Part shown: positions 8,676 through 17,664 of the stretch, one piece after another
Position numbering within the stretch: the stretch's first letter is position 1
How the letters are laid out: every line of letters begins with the position of its first letter
Assembly: GCF_030689645.1 (NCBI RefSeq)
Contig: NZ_JAUYFU010000048.1
Location: 62,001 to 126,000, forward strand
Source: Humidesulfovibrio sp.
Lineage (GTDB): Bacteria > Desulfobacterota > Desulfovibrionia > Desulfovibrionales > Desulfovibrionaceae
Direction: 5' to 3'
Length of the DNA: 64,000 nt
Notes under the pieces: generated by a model
What the model was told of the DNA's origin: nothing
Database searches by the model: none
Seen by the model: only the letters and a program-made list of their open reading frames with translations
Translations under genes and position numbers: made by a program

Positions 8676-9806
8676 TTGCCCTGGAATTCGCTATTCCGGC
8701 TTGGCCGCAAAAGGCACTCGATAACGGGGGCTGATGGCGTGCGCGCCCCAGAACCAATGACCCACCAGGACACACGCGCTGCCATCGAGGAGCTTTCCCA
8801 GGCCGTTCGCAACAACCCAGAATCAGTAGAGATCTATTTGGCTCTCGGCAATTTGTACCGTTCCCAGGGCGAAATTGAACGGGCCATCCATATCCGCAAC
8901 AGCCTCATCAACCGTCCAGGGCTCGATCAGGCCCTGCGCGCGCGAAGCTACTTTGAGTTGGGTCGTGACTTCCGGCGTGGCGGCATGCTGGACAAGTCCC
9001 GCGAAGCTTTTTCACAGTCTGCTGACCTTATGGGCGATACCGAGGCCGTGCAGCTTGAGCTGGCCCGGTTGGCCGCAGATTGCGGCGAGTTCGAGCGCGC
9101 CGCTGATCATTACGGTCGTGTGGGACGCAATATGGCCCAGGCCCATTACTTGGCCCAACAGGCCAGCGACTGCTTTCGGCATGGAGACCCTGTCGCTGGG
9201 GACCGTTTGGTGCAGCAAGCTTTGTCTGCCTTTCCCGCATCGCCGGAGGCCTGGCTGGCGAGTGTGGTGCAAAGCGCCTTGTGCGCCAACATCCCGGTGC
9301 TTGAAAAGACGCTAACCGCCGCCTGCGCAAACATCCCGGCAAATCAGCGCTTTCTGTTGCTAGAAGGGTTGTTGGATGTGCTTTCCGCGGCTCGCGTGGA
9401 GGATGGCACCCCTGGCCTGCCTCTTCGTCCAGAAACTATCACCGAATTGGTTCGTGCCTGCGTCTCCGTGCTTACCGGACTCCATCCCGACGCTTTGATT
9501 TGCTATTACTGCGCCAAGCTTTGCCTCTTTGAAGCCGACTTGGACAACGCTCGGCACTGGCTGGAAAAATCGCTGGTGCTCAATGCCGATTTTTGGCTGG
9601 CACGACTTGAACTGGTAAGCCTTGTGCTAACCGATCTCGAACTGACGCCGTTTCTTAGCGAGCAAATGGTTTACTTCGTTGGCCACGCTCGGAAGAGTAA
9701 GCGTTTCGTTTGCAAGGGGTGCGGCTTTCGCTGGGACAAAACTTTCTTCATCTGCCCGCGCTGCCGTTCCTGGCACAGCATCCTGTTTCGTCAGGAGTTC
9801 TCGTGA
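8676..9806 (+). CDS. lapB: TPR protein with C-terminal rubredoxin-like zinc ribbon (LapB/YciM-like)
   Basis: A 376-residue protein. TPR-like helical repeats start near residue 35 and continue through most of the chain. It ends with a zinc ribbon formed by C346, C349, C360 and C363 (CKGC and CPRC). This domain order and the adjacent lapA match LapB/YciM, the adaptor that directs FtsH to LpxC in lipopolysaccharide control. The start is TTG at 8676, six bases after a perfect AGGAGG. From this start there is no N-terminal membrane helix, unlike E. coli LapB, so it would be soluble or held by LapA (inference). The TGA stop overlaps the mutS GTG. Confidence 0.75.
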   Translation: MPWNSLFRLGRKRHSITGADGVRAPEPMTHQDTRAAIEELSQAVRNNPESVEIYLALGNLYRSQGEIERAIHIRNSLINRPGLDQALRARSYFELGRDFRRGGMLDKSREAFSQSADLMGDTEAVQLELARLAADCGEFERAADHYGRVGRNMAQAHYLAQQASDCFRHGDPVAGDRLVQQALSAFPASPEAWLASVVQSALCANIPVLEKTLTAACANIPANQRFLLLEGLLDVLSAARVEDGTPGLPLRPETITELVRACVSVLTGLHPDALICYYCAKLCLFEADLDNARHWLEKSLVLNADFWLARLELVSLVLTDLELTPFLSEQMVYFVGHARKSKRFVCKGCGFRWDKTFFICPRCRSWHSILFRQEFS

Positions 9807-12469
9807 GCCAGATGACGCAGACTGCCGCAGAGGGCGCCAAGCTCACCCCCATGTTCGAACAGTACATGCAGGTGAAGGCCGAGCATCCGGACGCCCTGCT
9901 TTTCTTCCGCATGGGCGACTTTTTCGAGTTATTCTTCGAGGATGCGCAAACGGCTGCGCGCGAGTTGCAGATCACCCTCACCACCAGGAATCCAAACTCG
10001 GAATCCAAGATTCCAATGTGTGGCGTGCCGCATCACTCGGTGAACGGCTATCTCGCCCAACTTTTGGAGAAGGGCTACAAGATCGCTGTCTGCGACCAAA
10101 TTGAAGATCCGCGTCAGGCCAAAGGGCTGGTGAAGCGCGCCGTTACGCGCGTGCTGACCCCTGGAACTATAGTTGAGGATCTCTCGCTTTCCGCAAAGGC
10201 CCACAATTACCTTTGCGCTCTCTACTGGGACGCGGACAAGGGCGCGGGGGGGCTGGGCTGGGTCGACGTGTCCACTGCGGAATGGTGCGGACTCCATTCC
10301 CGACGCGAACCAGAGTTGTGGCAGTGGGCCATGAAGCTGTCTCCCCGCGAAATCATTTTGCCACAGGGCAAAAAAGTCCCTACATCCTTCCAGGATCTGG
10401 CGGCTCAGGTGAGCCAAATGGCCTCGCCAAGCTCTTTCGATCTGGCCTCTGCCACTTCTGCGGTGCTGACTTCACAAGGCGCTGTGGACCTGGGCACTCT
10501 GGACTTGGCCGACAAGCCAGAGCTTGTGCGGGCTCTGGGGGCGCTCCTTGCATACCTGCGTATGACTCAACGCACAGAACTGCCGCCACTGGGCGAGTTC
10601 CGGCCATTGGACCTCTCGCGTCATCTGGTGCTCGACGAGGTAACAGAGCGCAACCTTGAAATCTTCCGCAGGCTTGACGGCAAGTCCGGGCCAGGCACCC
10701 TGTGGCATGTGCTGGACAAGACCGCAACGTCCATGGGCGGACGGCTGCTCGAATCCCGCCTGCGCCAGCCCTGGCGCGAGCTTGGCCCTATCTTGCGCAC
10801 ACAGGAAGTGGTGGCTTTTCTGTTCGAGCGCGACAGCCTGCGCCAGGAATTGCGCCGCATTCTGCTGGACGTGCAGGATCTGGAGCGCCTGAGCACGCGC
10901 ATTGCCCTGGCGCGCGCCACCCCGCGCGACTTCGTGGCCGTGCGGGAGAGCCTGAAACGCCTACCGGGCCTGCGCGCCCTTATGAGCGACGCAACGAACC
11001 AACCCGGCGTCGAAGCCCCAGCGGAGCTCAAGGGCCTGCTCAAGAACTGGGACGATATGGCGGACATTTCGGACCTGCTTACACGGGCCTTTGTGGACTC
11101 CCCGCCGCTGGCCGTCACCGACGGCGGTCTGTTCCTGCCCGGCTTCGACCCGGCTCTCGATGAGCTCATCAGCCTCACAGAGCATGGTGAGGCGCGCATA
11201 CAGGAAATGCTGGAGCGTGAGCGCGACTCCAGCGGCATCTTAAAACTCAAGCTCGGGTACAACAAGGTATTCGGCTACTACCTGGAGATTTCCCACGCCT
11301 ACCAGGGCAAAGTGCCAGAGCATTTCATCCGAAAGCAAACCCTGGTGAACGGTGAGCGCTACATCACCCAGGAACTCAAGGACCTGGAAGATCGACTGCA
11401 GGGCGCGTCTGAAGAACGCAAGTCGCTTGAGTACAAACTTTTCGGTGAACTGCGCGAGACTGTGGCCCAGGTGCGCACGCGGCTCATGTTCATGGCCGCC
11501 AGTCTGGCCGGGCTTGATTACTGGCAGGGACTGGCCGAGGCGGCTCGTGTGAACGACTGGTCCCGTCCGGCTCTGCATGAAGGCATCGAGATCGAGGTGA
11601 CACAGGGACGCCACCCCGTTGTGGAGGCGGCCACGGGCTCGGCTGGCTACATCCCAAATGACCTGCGCATCGACGAAAGTCGTAGAATTTTGCTCATAAC
11701 AGGCCCAAACATGGCGGGAAAGTCAACGGTCCTGCGCCAGGCTGCGCTCATGAGCATCCTGGCCCAGCTGGGCTCTTTTGTGCCTGCGCAGTCCGCCAGG
11801 CTTGGGCTGGTTGACCGGGTGTTTTCGCGCGTGGGGGCATCGGACAACCTCGCCCGCGGCCAGAGCACCTTTATGGTTGAGATGATGGAGACTGCGCGCA
11901 TTTTGCGTCAGGCCACGTCGCGCAGCCTGGTGATATTGGACGAAATCGGGCGTGGCACCAGCACCTTTGATGGCCTGGCGCTGGCCTGGGCCGTTGTAGA
12001 GGAGCTTTCGCGCCGAGGCCGTAACGGCATCCGCACACTTTTCGCCACGCACTACCATGAGCTCACGTCTCTAGAGGGCCGCATTCCCGGCCTACGCAAT
12101 ATGAACATTGCCGTTCGGGAGTGGAAGGGCGACATCGTGTTCCTTCGCAAGCTCATCCCTGGACCGGCGGACAAGAGCTACGGAATCGAAGTGGCGCGGC
12201 TGGCGGGAGTGCCGCAGCCTGTTGTGCTGCGCGCGCGCGAAATACTTGCGTCCCTCGAGGAAAAATCGCAAAGTGAACGCGGCGGCTCACAGGCGCAAAT
12301 TGCACGGCAGAGCCTGTTGCCTGGCGTGCCAGCTCCGCAGGAACCCAAAACAGTGGAGCCCGAGCACCCGATGCTCGTCGAGCTCAAGCGTCTTGATGTG
12401 AACGGCCTCTCGCCATTGGCCGCCCTGACCCTCTTGCATGAATGGAAAAAGAACGTGAGCGCCCAATGA
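9803..12469 (+). CDS. mutS: DNA mismatch repair protein MutS
   Basis: MutS recognises base mismatches and small loops and starts methyl-independent or MutL-dependent repair. The 888 residues are normal for MutS1. The N-terminal mismatch wedge GDFFELF, connector and lever domains, and the ABC-type ATPase with Walker A GPNMAGKST (from G634) and Walker B VILDEIGRGTSTFDG are all present. The start chosen is GTG 9803, overlapping the upstream stop (GTGA) and preceded by AGGAG; ATG 9812 is a possible alternative. The stop overlaps the lipoprotein gene as ATGA. Confidence 0.97.
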   Translation: MSQMTQTAAEGAKLTPMFEQYMQVKAEHPDALLFFRMGDFFELFFEDAQTAARELQITLTTRNPNSESKIPMCGVPHHSVNGYLAQLLEKGYKIAVCDQIEDPRQAKGLVKRAVTRVLTPGTIVEDLSLSAKAHNYLCALYWDADKGAGGLGWVDVSTAEWCGLHSRREPELWQWAMKLSPREIILPQGKKVPTSFQDLAAQVSQMASPSSFDLASATSAVLTSQGAVDLGTLDLADKPELVRALGALLAYLRMTQRTELPPLGEFRPLDLSRHLVLDEVTERNLEIFRRLDGKSGPGTLWHVLDKTATSMGGRLLESRLRQPWRELGPILRTQEVVAFLFERDSLRQELRRILLDVQDLERLSTRIALARATPRDFVAVRESLKRLPGLRALMSDATNQPGVEAPAELKGLLKNWDDMADISDLLTRAFVDSPPLAVTDGGLFLPGFDPALDELISLTEHGEARIQEMLERERDSSGILKLKLGYNKVFGYYLEISHAYQGKVPEHFIRKQTLVNGERYITQELKDLEDRLQGASEERKSLEYKLFGELRETVAQVRTRLMFMAASLAGLDYWQGLAEAARVNDWSRPALHEGIEIEVTQGRHPVVEAATGSAGYIPNDLRIDESRRILLITGPNMAGKSTVLRQAALMSILAQLGSFVPAQSARLGLVDRVFSRVGASDNLARGQSTFMVEMMETARILRQATSRSLVILDEIGRGTSTFDGLALAWAVVEELSRRGRNGIRTLFATHYHELTSLEGRIPGLRNMNIAVREWKGDIVFLRKLIPGPADKSYGIEVARLAGVPQPVVLRAREILASLEEKSQSERGGSQAQIARQSLLPGVPAPQEPKTVEPEHPMLVELKRLDVNGLSPLAALTLLHEWKKNVSAQ

Positions 12470-12954
12470 CCGGCACCCCTCCCTCCTCTCAACGCATCTT
12501 TGACCGGTTCCAGGCTGCAAGACCCATTGCGGCCTTGCTTCTGGCCGTGCTGGTCCTGGGGCTCGCCTCCTGCGGCAAACGCGAATGGCCTGCCCCCAAG
12601 TTGAGCGAAGACCGTTTTCGCTTGCGCACCATGACCGTGCAACGTGGCCAGGGGTGTCTCATCATCGACTGCGAGTTGGCGGGCGCATGGGACAATCTGG
12701 ATAGCGTGCGCCTGCACATCGAGGCTATCGGCAGCGAACCCGGCGACGGCTGCCCCACCTGTCCCTTTGTTCCGCGCATTTCCCGGTTCTATGGACCTGG
12801 AGCGCCGGAAATGCGTCGCGACATGAACCGTCTGATCATCACGGCCTGCGACCTGGACCCCAGGAAGACCTATCGGGTGCAGCTCGTGGCCAACAATGTC
12901 TATCCGGCTTTGGATCTTGTTATCTCTGATCTTGTTATCTCAGCGCCGCAATAA
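12466..12954 (+). CDS. Predicted lipoprotein of unknown function
   Basis: A 162-residue exported lipoprotein. A hydrophobic signal segment (about residues 18-34) ends in the lipobox L33-A34-S35-C36, so the mature protein would carry a lipidated Cys and sit on the membrane. The mature part is about 125 residues with two further Cys in CPTC and no domain I recognise. Start ATG at 12466 overlaps the mutS stop; an in-frame ATG at 12442 lacks a ribosome site. It lies 29 bases before lysA and is probably co-transcribed. Function unknown. Confidence 0.75.
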   Translation: MTGTPPSSQRIFDRFQAARPIAALLLAVLVLGLASCGKREWPAPKLSEDRFRLRTMTVQRGQGCLIIDCELAGAWDNLDSVRLHIEAIGSEPGDGCPTCPFVPRISRFYGPGAPEMRRDMNRLIITACDLDPRKTYRVQLVANNVYPALDLVISDLVISAPQ

Positions 12955-12983
12955 CCATCCCCTTGTAGAGGAGTATAGCCCCG

Positions 12984-14222
12984 ATGCATCATTTCGAGAT
13001 GAAGAACGGCACCTTGTATGCGGAAGGCGTCAGCGTGAAGGAACTTGCCCAGCGCTACGGAACCCCATTGTACATCTATTCCACGGCCACCCTCAAACGC
13101 CACTATCAGGCTTTTGATTCGGCCTTTGACGCGGTGCCGCACCTCACCTGCTATTCCGTCAAAGCCAACTCCAATCTGGCTGTGCTGCGGCTGCTGGCCT
13201 CCCTTGGCGCGGGCATGGACATCGTCTCCGGCGGCGAGCTTTACCGCGCGCTCCTGGCTGGTGTCCCGGCGGAGCGCATCGTTTACTCCGGCGTGGGCAA
13301 GAAGGCCCCGGAGATAGCCCAGGCGCTGAATGCAGGCATCCTGATGTTCAACGTCGAGTCCGTTCAGGAACTCATTCGCATCAACGATGTGGCGCGCGAC
13401 CTGGGCAAAAAGGCCCAGGTGAGCTTCCGCATCAACCCGGATGTCGACCCCAAGACCCATCCATACATCTCTACGGGCATGAAGAAGAACAAGTTCGGGT
13501 TGAACATCGAAAGCGCCCTGGATGCCTACGCCATGGCGCGCGACCTGCCGGCCATCGAGCCTGTGGGCATCGACTGCCACATCGGTTCGCAGCTCACCAC
13601 CATTGAGCCCTTCCTGGAGGCGCTGGACAAGCTGCTGGCCTTCTACGAGAAACTCAAAGGCATGAACCTGGACATCCGCTACCTCGACCTTGGCGGCGGC
13701 CTCGGCATTCCCTACGATGAAGAAGAGCCTCCACACCCCAAGGAATTCGGAGCGGCCCTCACCAAGGCCCTTGCTGGCATTCCCCTCAAGGTCATTCTCG
13801 AGCCCGGTCGCGTCATTGTGGGCAACGCGGGCATCATGGTGACTGAAGTGCTGTACACCAAGCAGACCCCGAGCAAGAGCTTCGTCATTGTGGACGCGGC
13901 CATGAATGACTTGGTGCGGCCATCGCTCTACGGCTCCTTCCACCGCATCGAGGAAGTTGAGCCCCAGGGGCGCGGCGCACAGGACGTGGACGTTGTGGGT
14001 CCCATCTGCGAGTCCAGCGATTTCCTGGCCAAGGACCGCATGCTTCCAGAGGTTCGCCAGGGCGAGCTCCTGGCAGTGTATTCTGCCGGCGCCTACGGCT
14101 TCACCATGAGCTCCAACTACAACACCCGCACCAGAGCCGCCGAGCTCCTGGTGGATGGCGAGAACGTCATAGTCGCTCGCCGCCGCGAAACCTTTGAGTC
14201 CCTTGTGGCGCACGAAATCTAG
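12984..14222 (+). CDS. lysA: Diaminopimelate decarboxylase
   Basis: Last step of lysine synthesis: decarboxylation of meso-diaminopimelate to L-lysine with PLP. The 412 residues have the alanine-racemase-like barrel with PLP lysine K60 (CYSVKANSN), the HIGSQ motif, the glycine-rich phosphate loop DLGGGLGI, EPGR, and the C-terminal CESSDFLA and AGAYGFTMSSNYN segments specific for LysA. The start ATG follows GAGGAG. With dapL in the same window it completes the two distinctive ends of the lysine pathway used here. Confidence 0.96.
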   Translation: MHHFEMKNGTLYAEGVSVKELAQRYGTPLYIYSTATLKRHYQAFDSAFDAVPHLTCYSVKANSNLAVLRLLASLGAGMDIVSGGELYRALLAGVPAERIVYSGVGKKAPEIAQALNAGILMFNVESVQELIRINDVARDLGKKAQVSFRINPDVDPKTHPYISTGMKKNKFGLNIESALDAYAMARDLPAIEPVGIDCHIGSQLTTIEPFLEALDKLLAFYEKLKGMNLDIRYLDLGGGLGIPYDEEEPPHPKEFGAALTKALAGIPLKVILEPGRVIVGNAGIMVTEVLYTKQTPSKSFVIVDAAMNDLVRPSLYGSFHRIEEVEPQGRGAQDVDVVGPICESSDFLAKDRMLPEVRQGELLAVYSAGAYGFTMSSNYNTRTRAAELLVDGENVIVARRRETFESLVAHEI

Positions 14223-14229
14223 CCCGTAC

Positions 14230-14266
14230 GCGGGGCCGACCGGGACTTGCTCCTGGGCGGCCCCGC
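14230..14266. repeat. Perfect 9-bp GC-rich inverted repeat between lysA and rsmE
   Basis: GCGGGGCCG and CGGCCCCGC, 19 bases apart, lie just after the lysA stop. No T-run follows, so a simple intrinsic terminator is not supported; it may be a 3'-end stabilising hairpin or a weak transcript boundary. Confidence 0.4.
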
Positions 14267-14278
14267 ATCCTGCAAACC

Positions 14279-15016
14279 ATGACCCGTCTCAACTCCTACC
14301 ATTTGCCGCAAGAGCGCTGGCCTGGACCAAACGGCGCAGCCGAGCTTGAAGGTCCGGAAGCCCGACACCTGCTGGGTGTTTTGCGCGCCCGCGTTGGTGA
14401 AACCGTGCGCCTGTTCGATGGCGTTGGTCGCCACGGAATTTTCGAAGTTGCCGCCATCACCGCAAAAACAAGGGCCGAGTTGTGCCGCATATCCGAAACA
14501 TTTGAGCCAGCGCCCACCCGTGGGGTGACCCTGGCCTTGGGCTGGAACAAGTCCTCGCGGCGTGATTGGCTTCTTGAGAAGGGAGTTGAACTGGGCGCTT
14601 TGGGCATCCTTTTCTGGCAGGCCGCTCGAAGCCAGGGGGATGTTCCTGATGAGCCCAAGGACTCCTGGCTTGAAAAGTGTGTGCAAGCGGCCAAACAGTG
14701 CCAGAGCGCCTGGCTGCCGGGCCTTATTGTGGTTTCTGGCGGCGTGGACGGGCTGATCCGCGTTGCGAGGGATTTTGACGGATGCTATGTGCTCTACGAA
14801 GGTGCTGGTCCGCAGGATCTGCTTGCGCCGGAGATCCTTGTGCGCGGGCGCAGCTTGGTGGTGCTCGGACCAGAGGGCGGACTTGAGGAGCGGGAAGTTG
14901 CGCGCCTGGCCCAGGCCGGATTCGTGTCCATGAGTCTCGGCCCCAGCCCACTGCGCTGGGAGACTGCTGCACTGTCCTGCCTGTCCCTTGCGCACCACGC
15001 CCTGCTGAAAACTTAA
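14279..15016 (+). CDS. rsmE: 16S rRNA (uracil-1498-N3)-methyltransferase
   Basis: RsmE methylates U1498 of 16S rRNA in the assembled 30S subunit using S-adenosylmethionine. The 245 residues have the small N-terminal PUA-like domain and the SPOUT knot, seen in GPEGGLEEREVARLAQAGF and LGPSPLRWETAALSCL, which form the cofactor pocket. The ribosome site before ATG 14279 is weak; the N-terminus fits the family. It is followed by rarA after 18 bases on the same strand. Confidence 0.92.
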   Translation: MTRLNSYHLPQERWPGPNGAAELEGPEARHLLGVLRARVGETVRLFDGVGRHGIFEVAAITAKTRAELCRISETFEPAPTRGVTLALGWNKSSRRDWLLEKGVELGALGILFWQAARSQGDVPDEPKDSWLEKCVQAAKQCQSAWLPGLIVVSGGVDGLIRVARDFDGCYVLYEGAGPQDLLAPEILVRGRSLVVLGPEGGLEEREVARLAQAGFVSMSLGPSPLRWETAALSCLSLAHHALLKT

Positions 15017-15034
15017 TAACGCCCGGACCGGTTC

Positions 15035-16273
15035 ATGCGCATTGAAATTTCCGAAAAGCAGCCCCTGGCGGACAAGATCCGGCCTCAGACCCTGACCGAA
15101 TTCGTAGGCCAGAGCCATCTGCTGGAGCGCATTGCGGCCTTTGCCAGCGGACCGCGCCTGCCAAGCCTGCTTTTCTTTGGCCCGCCGGGCTGCGGCAAAT
15201 CCACTCTGGCCATGCTCATGGCTAAGGCGGCCGGAAAAAAATGGGTCCGCGTCAGCGCTCCAGAGGCTGGGCTCACCGCGTTGCGCAAGCATCTGCAAGG
15301 CGCTGAGGTTTTGATCCTCGACGAGATCCACCGCTTCTCCAAAGCGCAGCAGGACTTTTTTTTGCCCATTTTGGAGAGTGGGGAAATTGTGCTCTTGGCC
15401 ACCACCACGGAAAATCCATCTTTCAGCGTTACCCGTCAGTTGCTCTCAAGGCTGCACGTGCTGCGCTTTCGTTCTCTCACGCGGGAGGAGCTCATCCGCA
15501 TGGCCAGGCGCGGGGCCAAGGTGCTTGGGTGCGAATGGCCTGATGAGGTGTTCGACCTGTTGGCTGGCATGTGCGCAGGCGATGGCCGCGCCCTTTTGAA
15601 CCTCGTGGAGCATGTGTCCGGGCTGTCTCAGGATAAGCTCGGCCTGGACACCCTGCGCCAAGCATTGCCCGAGGTCATCATCCGTGGCGACCGGGAAGGC
15701 GATTCCCACTACGAGTTGGCTTCGGCGCTCATCAAGTCCATCCGCGGCAGCGACGTTGACGCAGCGCTCTATTACTTGGCCTGTCTGCTGGAAAGCGGTG
15801 AAGATCCCCGCTTTGTATGCCGCAGACTGATTCTGTCGGCATCCGAGGACATCGGCCTGGGAGACCCGCAGGCCTTGCCCCTAGCTGTGGCATGTCAGCA
15901 GGCCGTGGAATACGTGGGCATGCCCGAAGGCTTCATCCCCCTGGCGGAAACCGTGGTCTACCTTTCCCTGGCCCCGAAGAACAACGCAAGCTATGGCGGA
16001 TATTTAAATGCTCTCAAGGAAGTGCGGGAAAACGGCATGCAGCCTGTTCCCCTGCACTTGCGCAATGCCAGCACCAGCCTGCATAAAGAATGGGGTTATG
16101 GCCGGGGTTACAAGTATCCGCACGCCTTCCCCGGCTCCTGGGTGGATCAGGAATACCTGCCCCACGATCTCGCCAAGCGTGGTGCGCAGTTCTTTGTACC
16201 AAAAAACGAGGGCGCCGAGGCCCGCATGCATGTCTGGCTTGCTTCGCGCAAGCGGGGAATCAAGAAGCCCTGA
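15035..16273 (+). CDS. rarA: Replication-associated recombination protein A (AAA+ ATPase)
   Basis: RarA/MgsA is a clamp-loader-like AAA+ protein that acts at stalled replication forks. The 412 residues carry LADKIRPQTLTEFVGQSHLL, Walker A GPPGCGKST, Walker B LILDEIHRF, sensor 1 TTTENPSF and the C-terminal RarA domain ending with YKYPHAFPGSWVDQEYLP. It is close to the usual length. It converges on the glycosyltransferase gene with only 17 bases between the stops, leaving no room for a separate terminator. Confidence 0.94.
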   Translation: MRIEISEKQPLADKIRPQTLTEFVGQSHLLERIAAFASGPRLPSLLFFGPPGCGKSTLAMLMAKAAGKKWVRVSAPEAGLTALRKHLQGAEVLILDEIHRFSKAQQDFFLPILESGEIVLLATTTENPSFSVTRQLLSRLHVLRFRSLTREELIRMARRGAKVLGCEWPDEVFDLLAGMCAGDGRALLNLVEHVSGLSQDKLGLDTLRQALPEVIIRGDREGDSHYELASALIKSIRGSDVDAALYYLACLLESGEDPRFVCRRLILSASEDIGLGDPQALPLAVACQQAVEYVGMPEGFIPLAETVVYLSLAPKNNASYGGYLNALKEVRENGMQPVPLHLRNASTSLHKEWGYGRGYKYPHAFPGSWVDQEYLPHDLAKRGAQFFVPKNEGAEARMHVWLASRKRGIKKP

Positions 16274-16290
16274 GGCCTCCGCCGCGTTTC

Positions 16291-17559
16291 CTACGCCTTT
16301 CCCGTCTGGCGCGCGTACAGCTTGCGCCACTCATCGAGAAACAACACAGCCGCATCCAGTTCGCCCAGCTTGCCCTGTTGCTGGCGCACGGCCCAAACGA
16401 GATCGTTGAAGCCCGTGTCTGACGGCAGGCCCAGGCGTTCAAGCAAACTTTGGATGTCAGTGGCGAGTTCTGGAGGTAGCCCTTCGGAGGCGGCAGAGAC
16501 CGCACGGGGTTTGGGCCAACCAGGTCGACACTCTGCAACGAACTCCAACAAGGTGCGCATGCGTGCTGCATAGGTGTGCTGGGCCAGCACTCGGGCTTGA
16601 CCGCGTTTGGCGATGGTGATGCGTTCTTCCGGAGATGCGAGGTAGTGCTCAATGCGTGGGGACAGCTCGTCCATATTGTCGAAGATGGCGAGCTCGTCAT
16701 CCGCAAACAGCTCGGACATGAGGCTCCGACGGTCCACAAGCTGAAAAGCCCCGCAAGCGGCCACCTCAAAGGTTCGCGGATTCACGAAGTCGCCGCCGGT
16801 TACCAGCTCTTTGGCCTGAATGCTGGAGTGCAGGTTGATGTTCACTTTGGTGGCGTTGAAGATGCGTACGCAATCCTCGCTCGTCACCCTGGCTCCAGCC
16901 ATCTGCACATAAGGCATCAGGATGGAATCGCCGTCCCAGTCCGTGCCCCAAAGCTTGAAGTCAAAACGCACCAACTGTCGGAAGGCCACGCGGCGGTTGG
17001 GGTAGCCTGCCCCCATGAAGGATACGTCAGAACCGAACTTGCGGCGTTCAACTCCAGAAAGTTCAAGTCGTTTATGAACATCCGGATGGGCCGCCAGGGG
17101 AAGATACAGAGAGCGTTCAACGCCAAGCCGTTTTAATTGCTCGATGAAATCACCCTTCTGGATGACGGCGAAAAAGTCGTAATGCTGGGCAAAGGCTTGC
17201 CAGTAGGTAAAGAGGCGGTAGTCCTCCACGAACCACATGGCCGTAGCCACACCGTCTCGCTTGAGGCGTTTCAGGGTCTGGATCGACAGCGGCGCCTGGG
17301 CCAAGGCCAAAACCAAATCCGGCTCAAATGTATCCACTTTAGCCAGAACTGCCTGCGAAACCACTTGCAAGTAACTGTTTTCCAGATATTGCAGTCGGTC
17401 GGAAGTAACTTTGAGCCCTTTGATAGCTTGAAACGAGGTGTAAAACTCAGGGGCCTCAAAAACTTCAACCACGTGCCCCAGCTCGGCGAGTGCAGATGCG
17501 CAATACCTCCCCACGGGCAGCGATCCGCCGTACAATGGAAGCACAACCAATACCCTCAT
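16291..17559 (-). CDS. CgeB-like glycosyltransferase family protein
   Basis: A 422-residue protein with a GT-B-like layout. The N-terminal MRVLVVLPLYGGSLPVGRYC nucleotide-fold start is followed by a C-terminal half with SDVSFMGAGYPNRR, VNINLHSS and the donor-side segment PRTFEVAACGAFQLVD. This pattern matches the CgeB/Glyco_trans_1_2 group. The acceptor is unknown; a surface polysaccharide or glycoprotein is a reasonable guess. ATG 17559 with AGGGGG upstream was preferred to an in-frame start 42 bases earlier. It follows the family 9 glycosyltransferase on the same strand, but an AT-rich 105-base gap leaves room for its own promoter. Confidence 0.75.
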   Translation of the reverse strand: MRVLVVLPLYGGSLPVGRYCASALAELGHVVEVFEAPEFYTSFQAIKGLKVTSDRLQYLENSYLQVVSQAVLAKVDTFEPDLVLALAQAPLSIQTLKRLKRDGVATAMWFVEDYRLFTYWQAFAQHYDFFAVIQKGDFIEQLKRLGVERSLYLPLAAHPDVHKRLELSGVERRKFGSDVSFMGAGYPNRRVAFRQLVRFDFKLWGTDWDGDSILMPYVQMAGARVTSEDCVRIFNATKVNINLHSSIQAKELVTGGDFVNPRTFEVAACGAFQLVDRRSLMSELFADDELAIFDNMDELSPRIEHYLASPEERITIAKRGQARVLAQHTYAARMRTLLEFVAECRPGWPKPRAVSAASEGLPPELATDIQSLLERLGLPSDTGFNDLVWAVRQQQGKLGELDAAVLFLDEWRKLYARQTGKA

Positions 17560-17664
17560 GAACGCCCCCTTGCCTGATTCCGCCCCACATAAGCAGAACA
17601 ACTGTGTTCCGCGAATGGAAGATTGGGATTAGATATTATCTAGACTTTATTTAACAATCAAATA

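Noticed and set aside
12900-14213. A 437-codon open frame on the minus strand
   Set aside because: Antisense to lysA, which has full family motifs.
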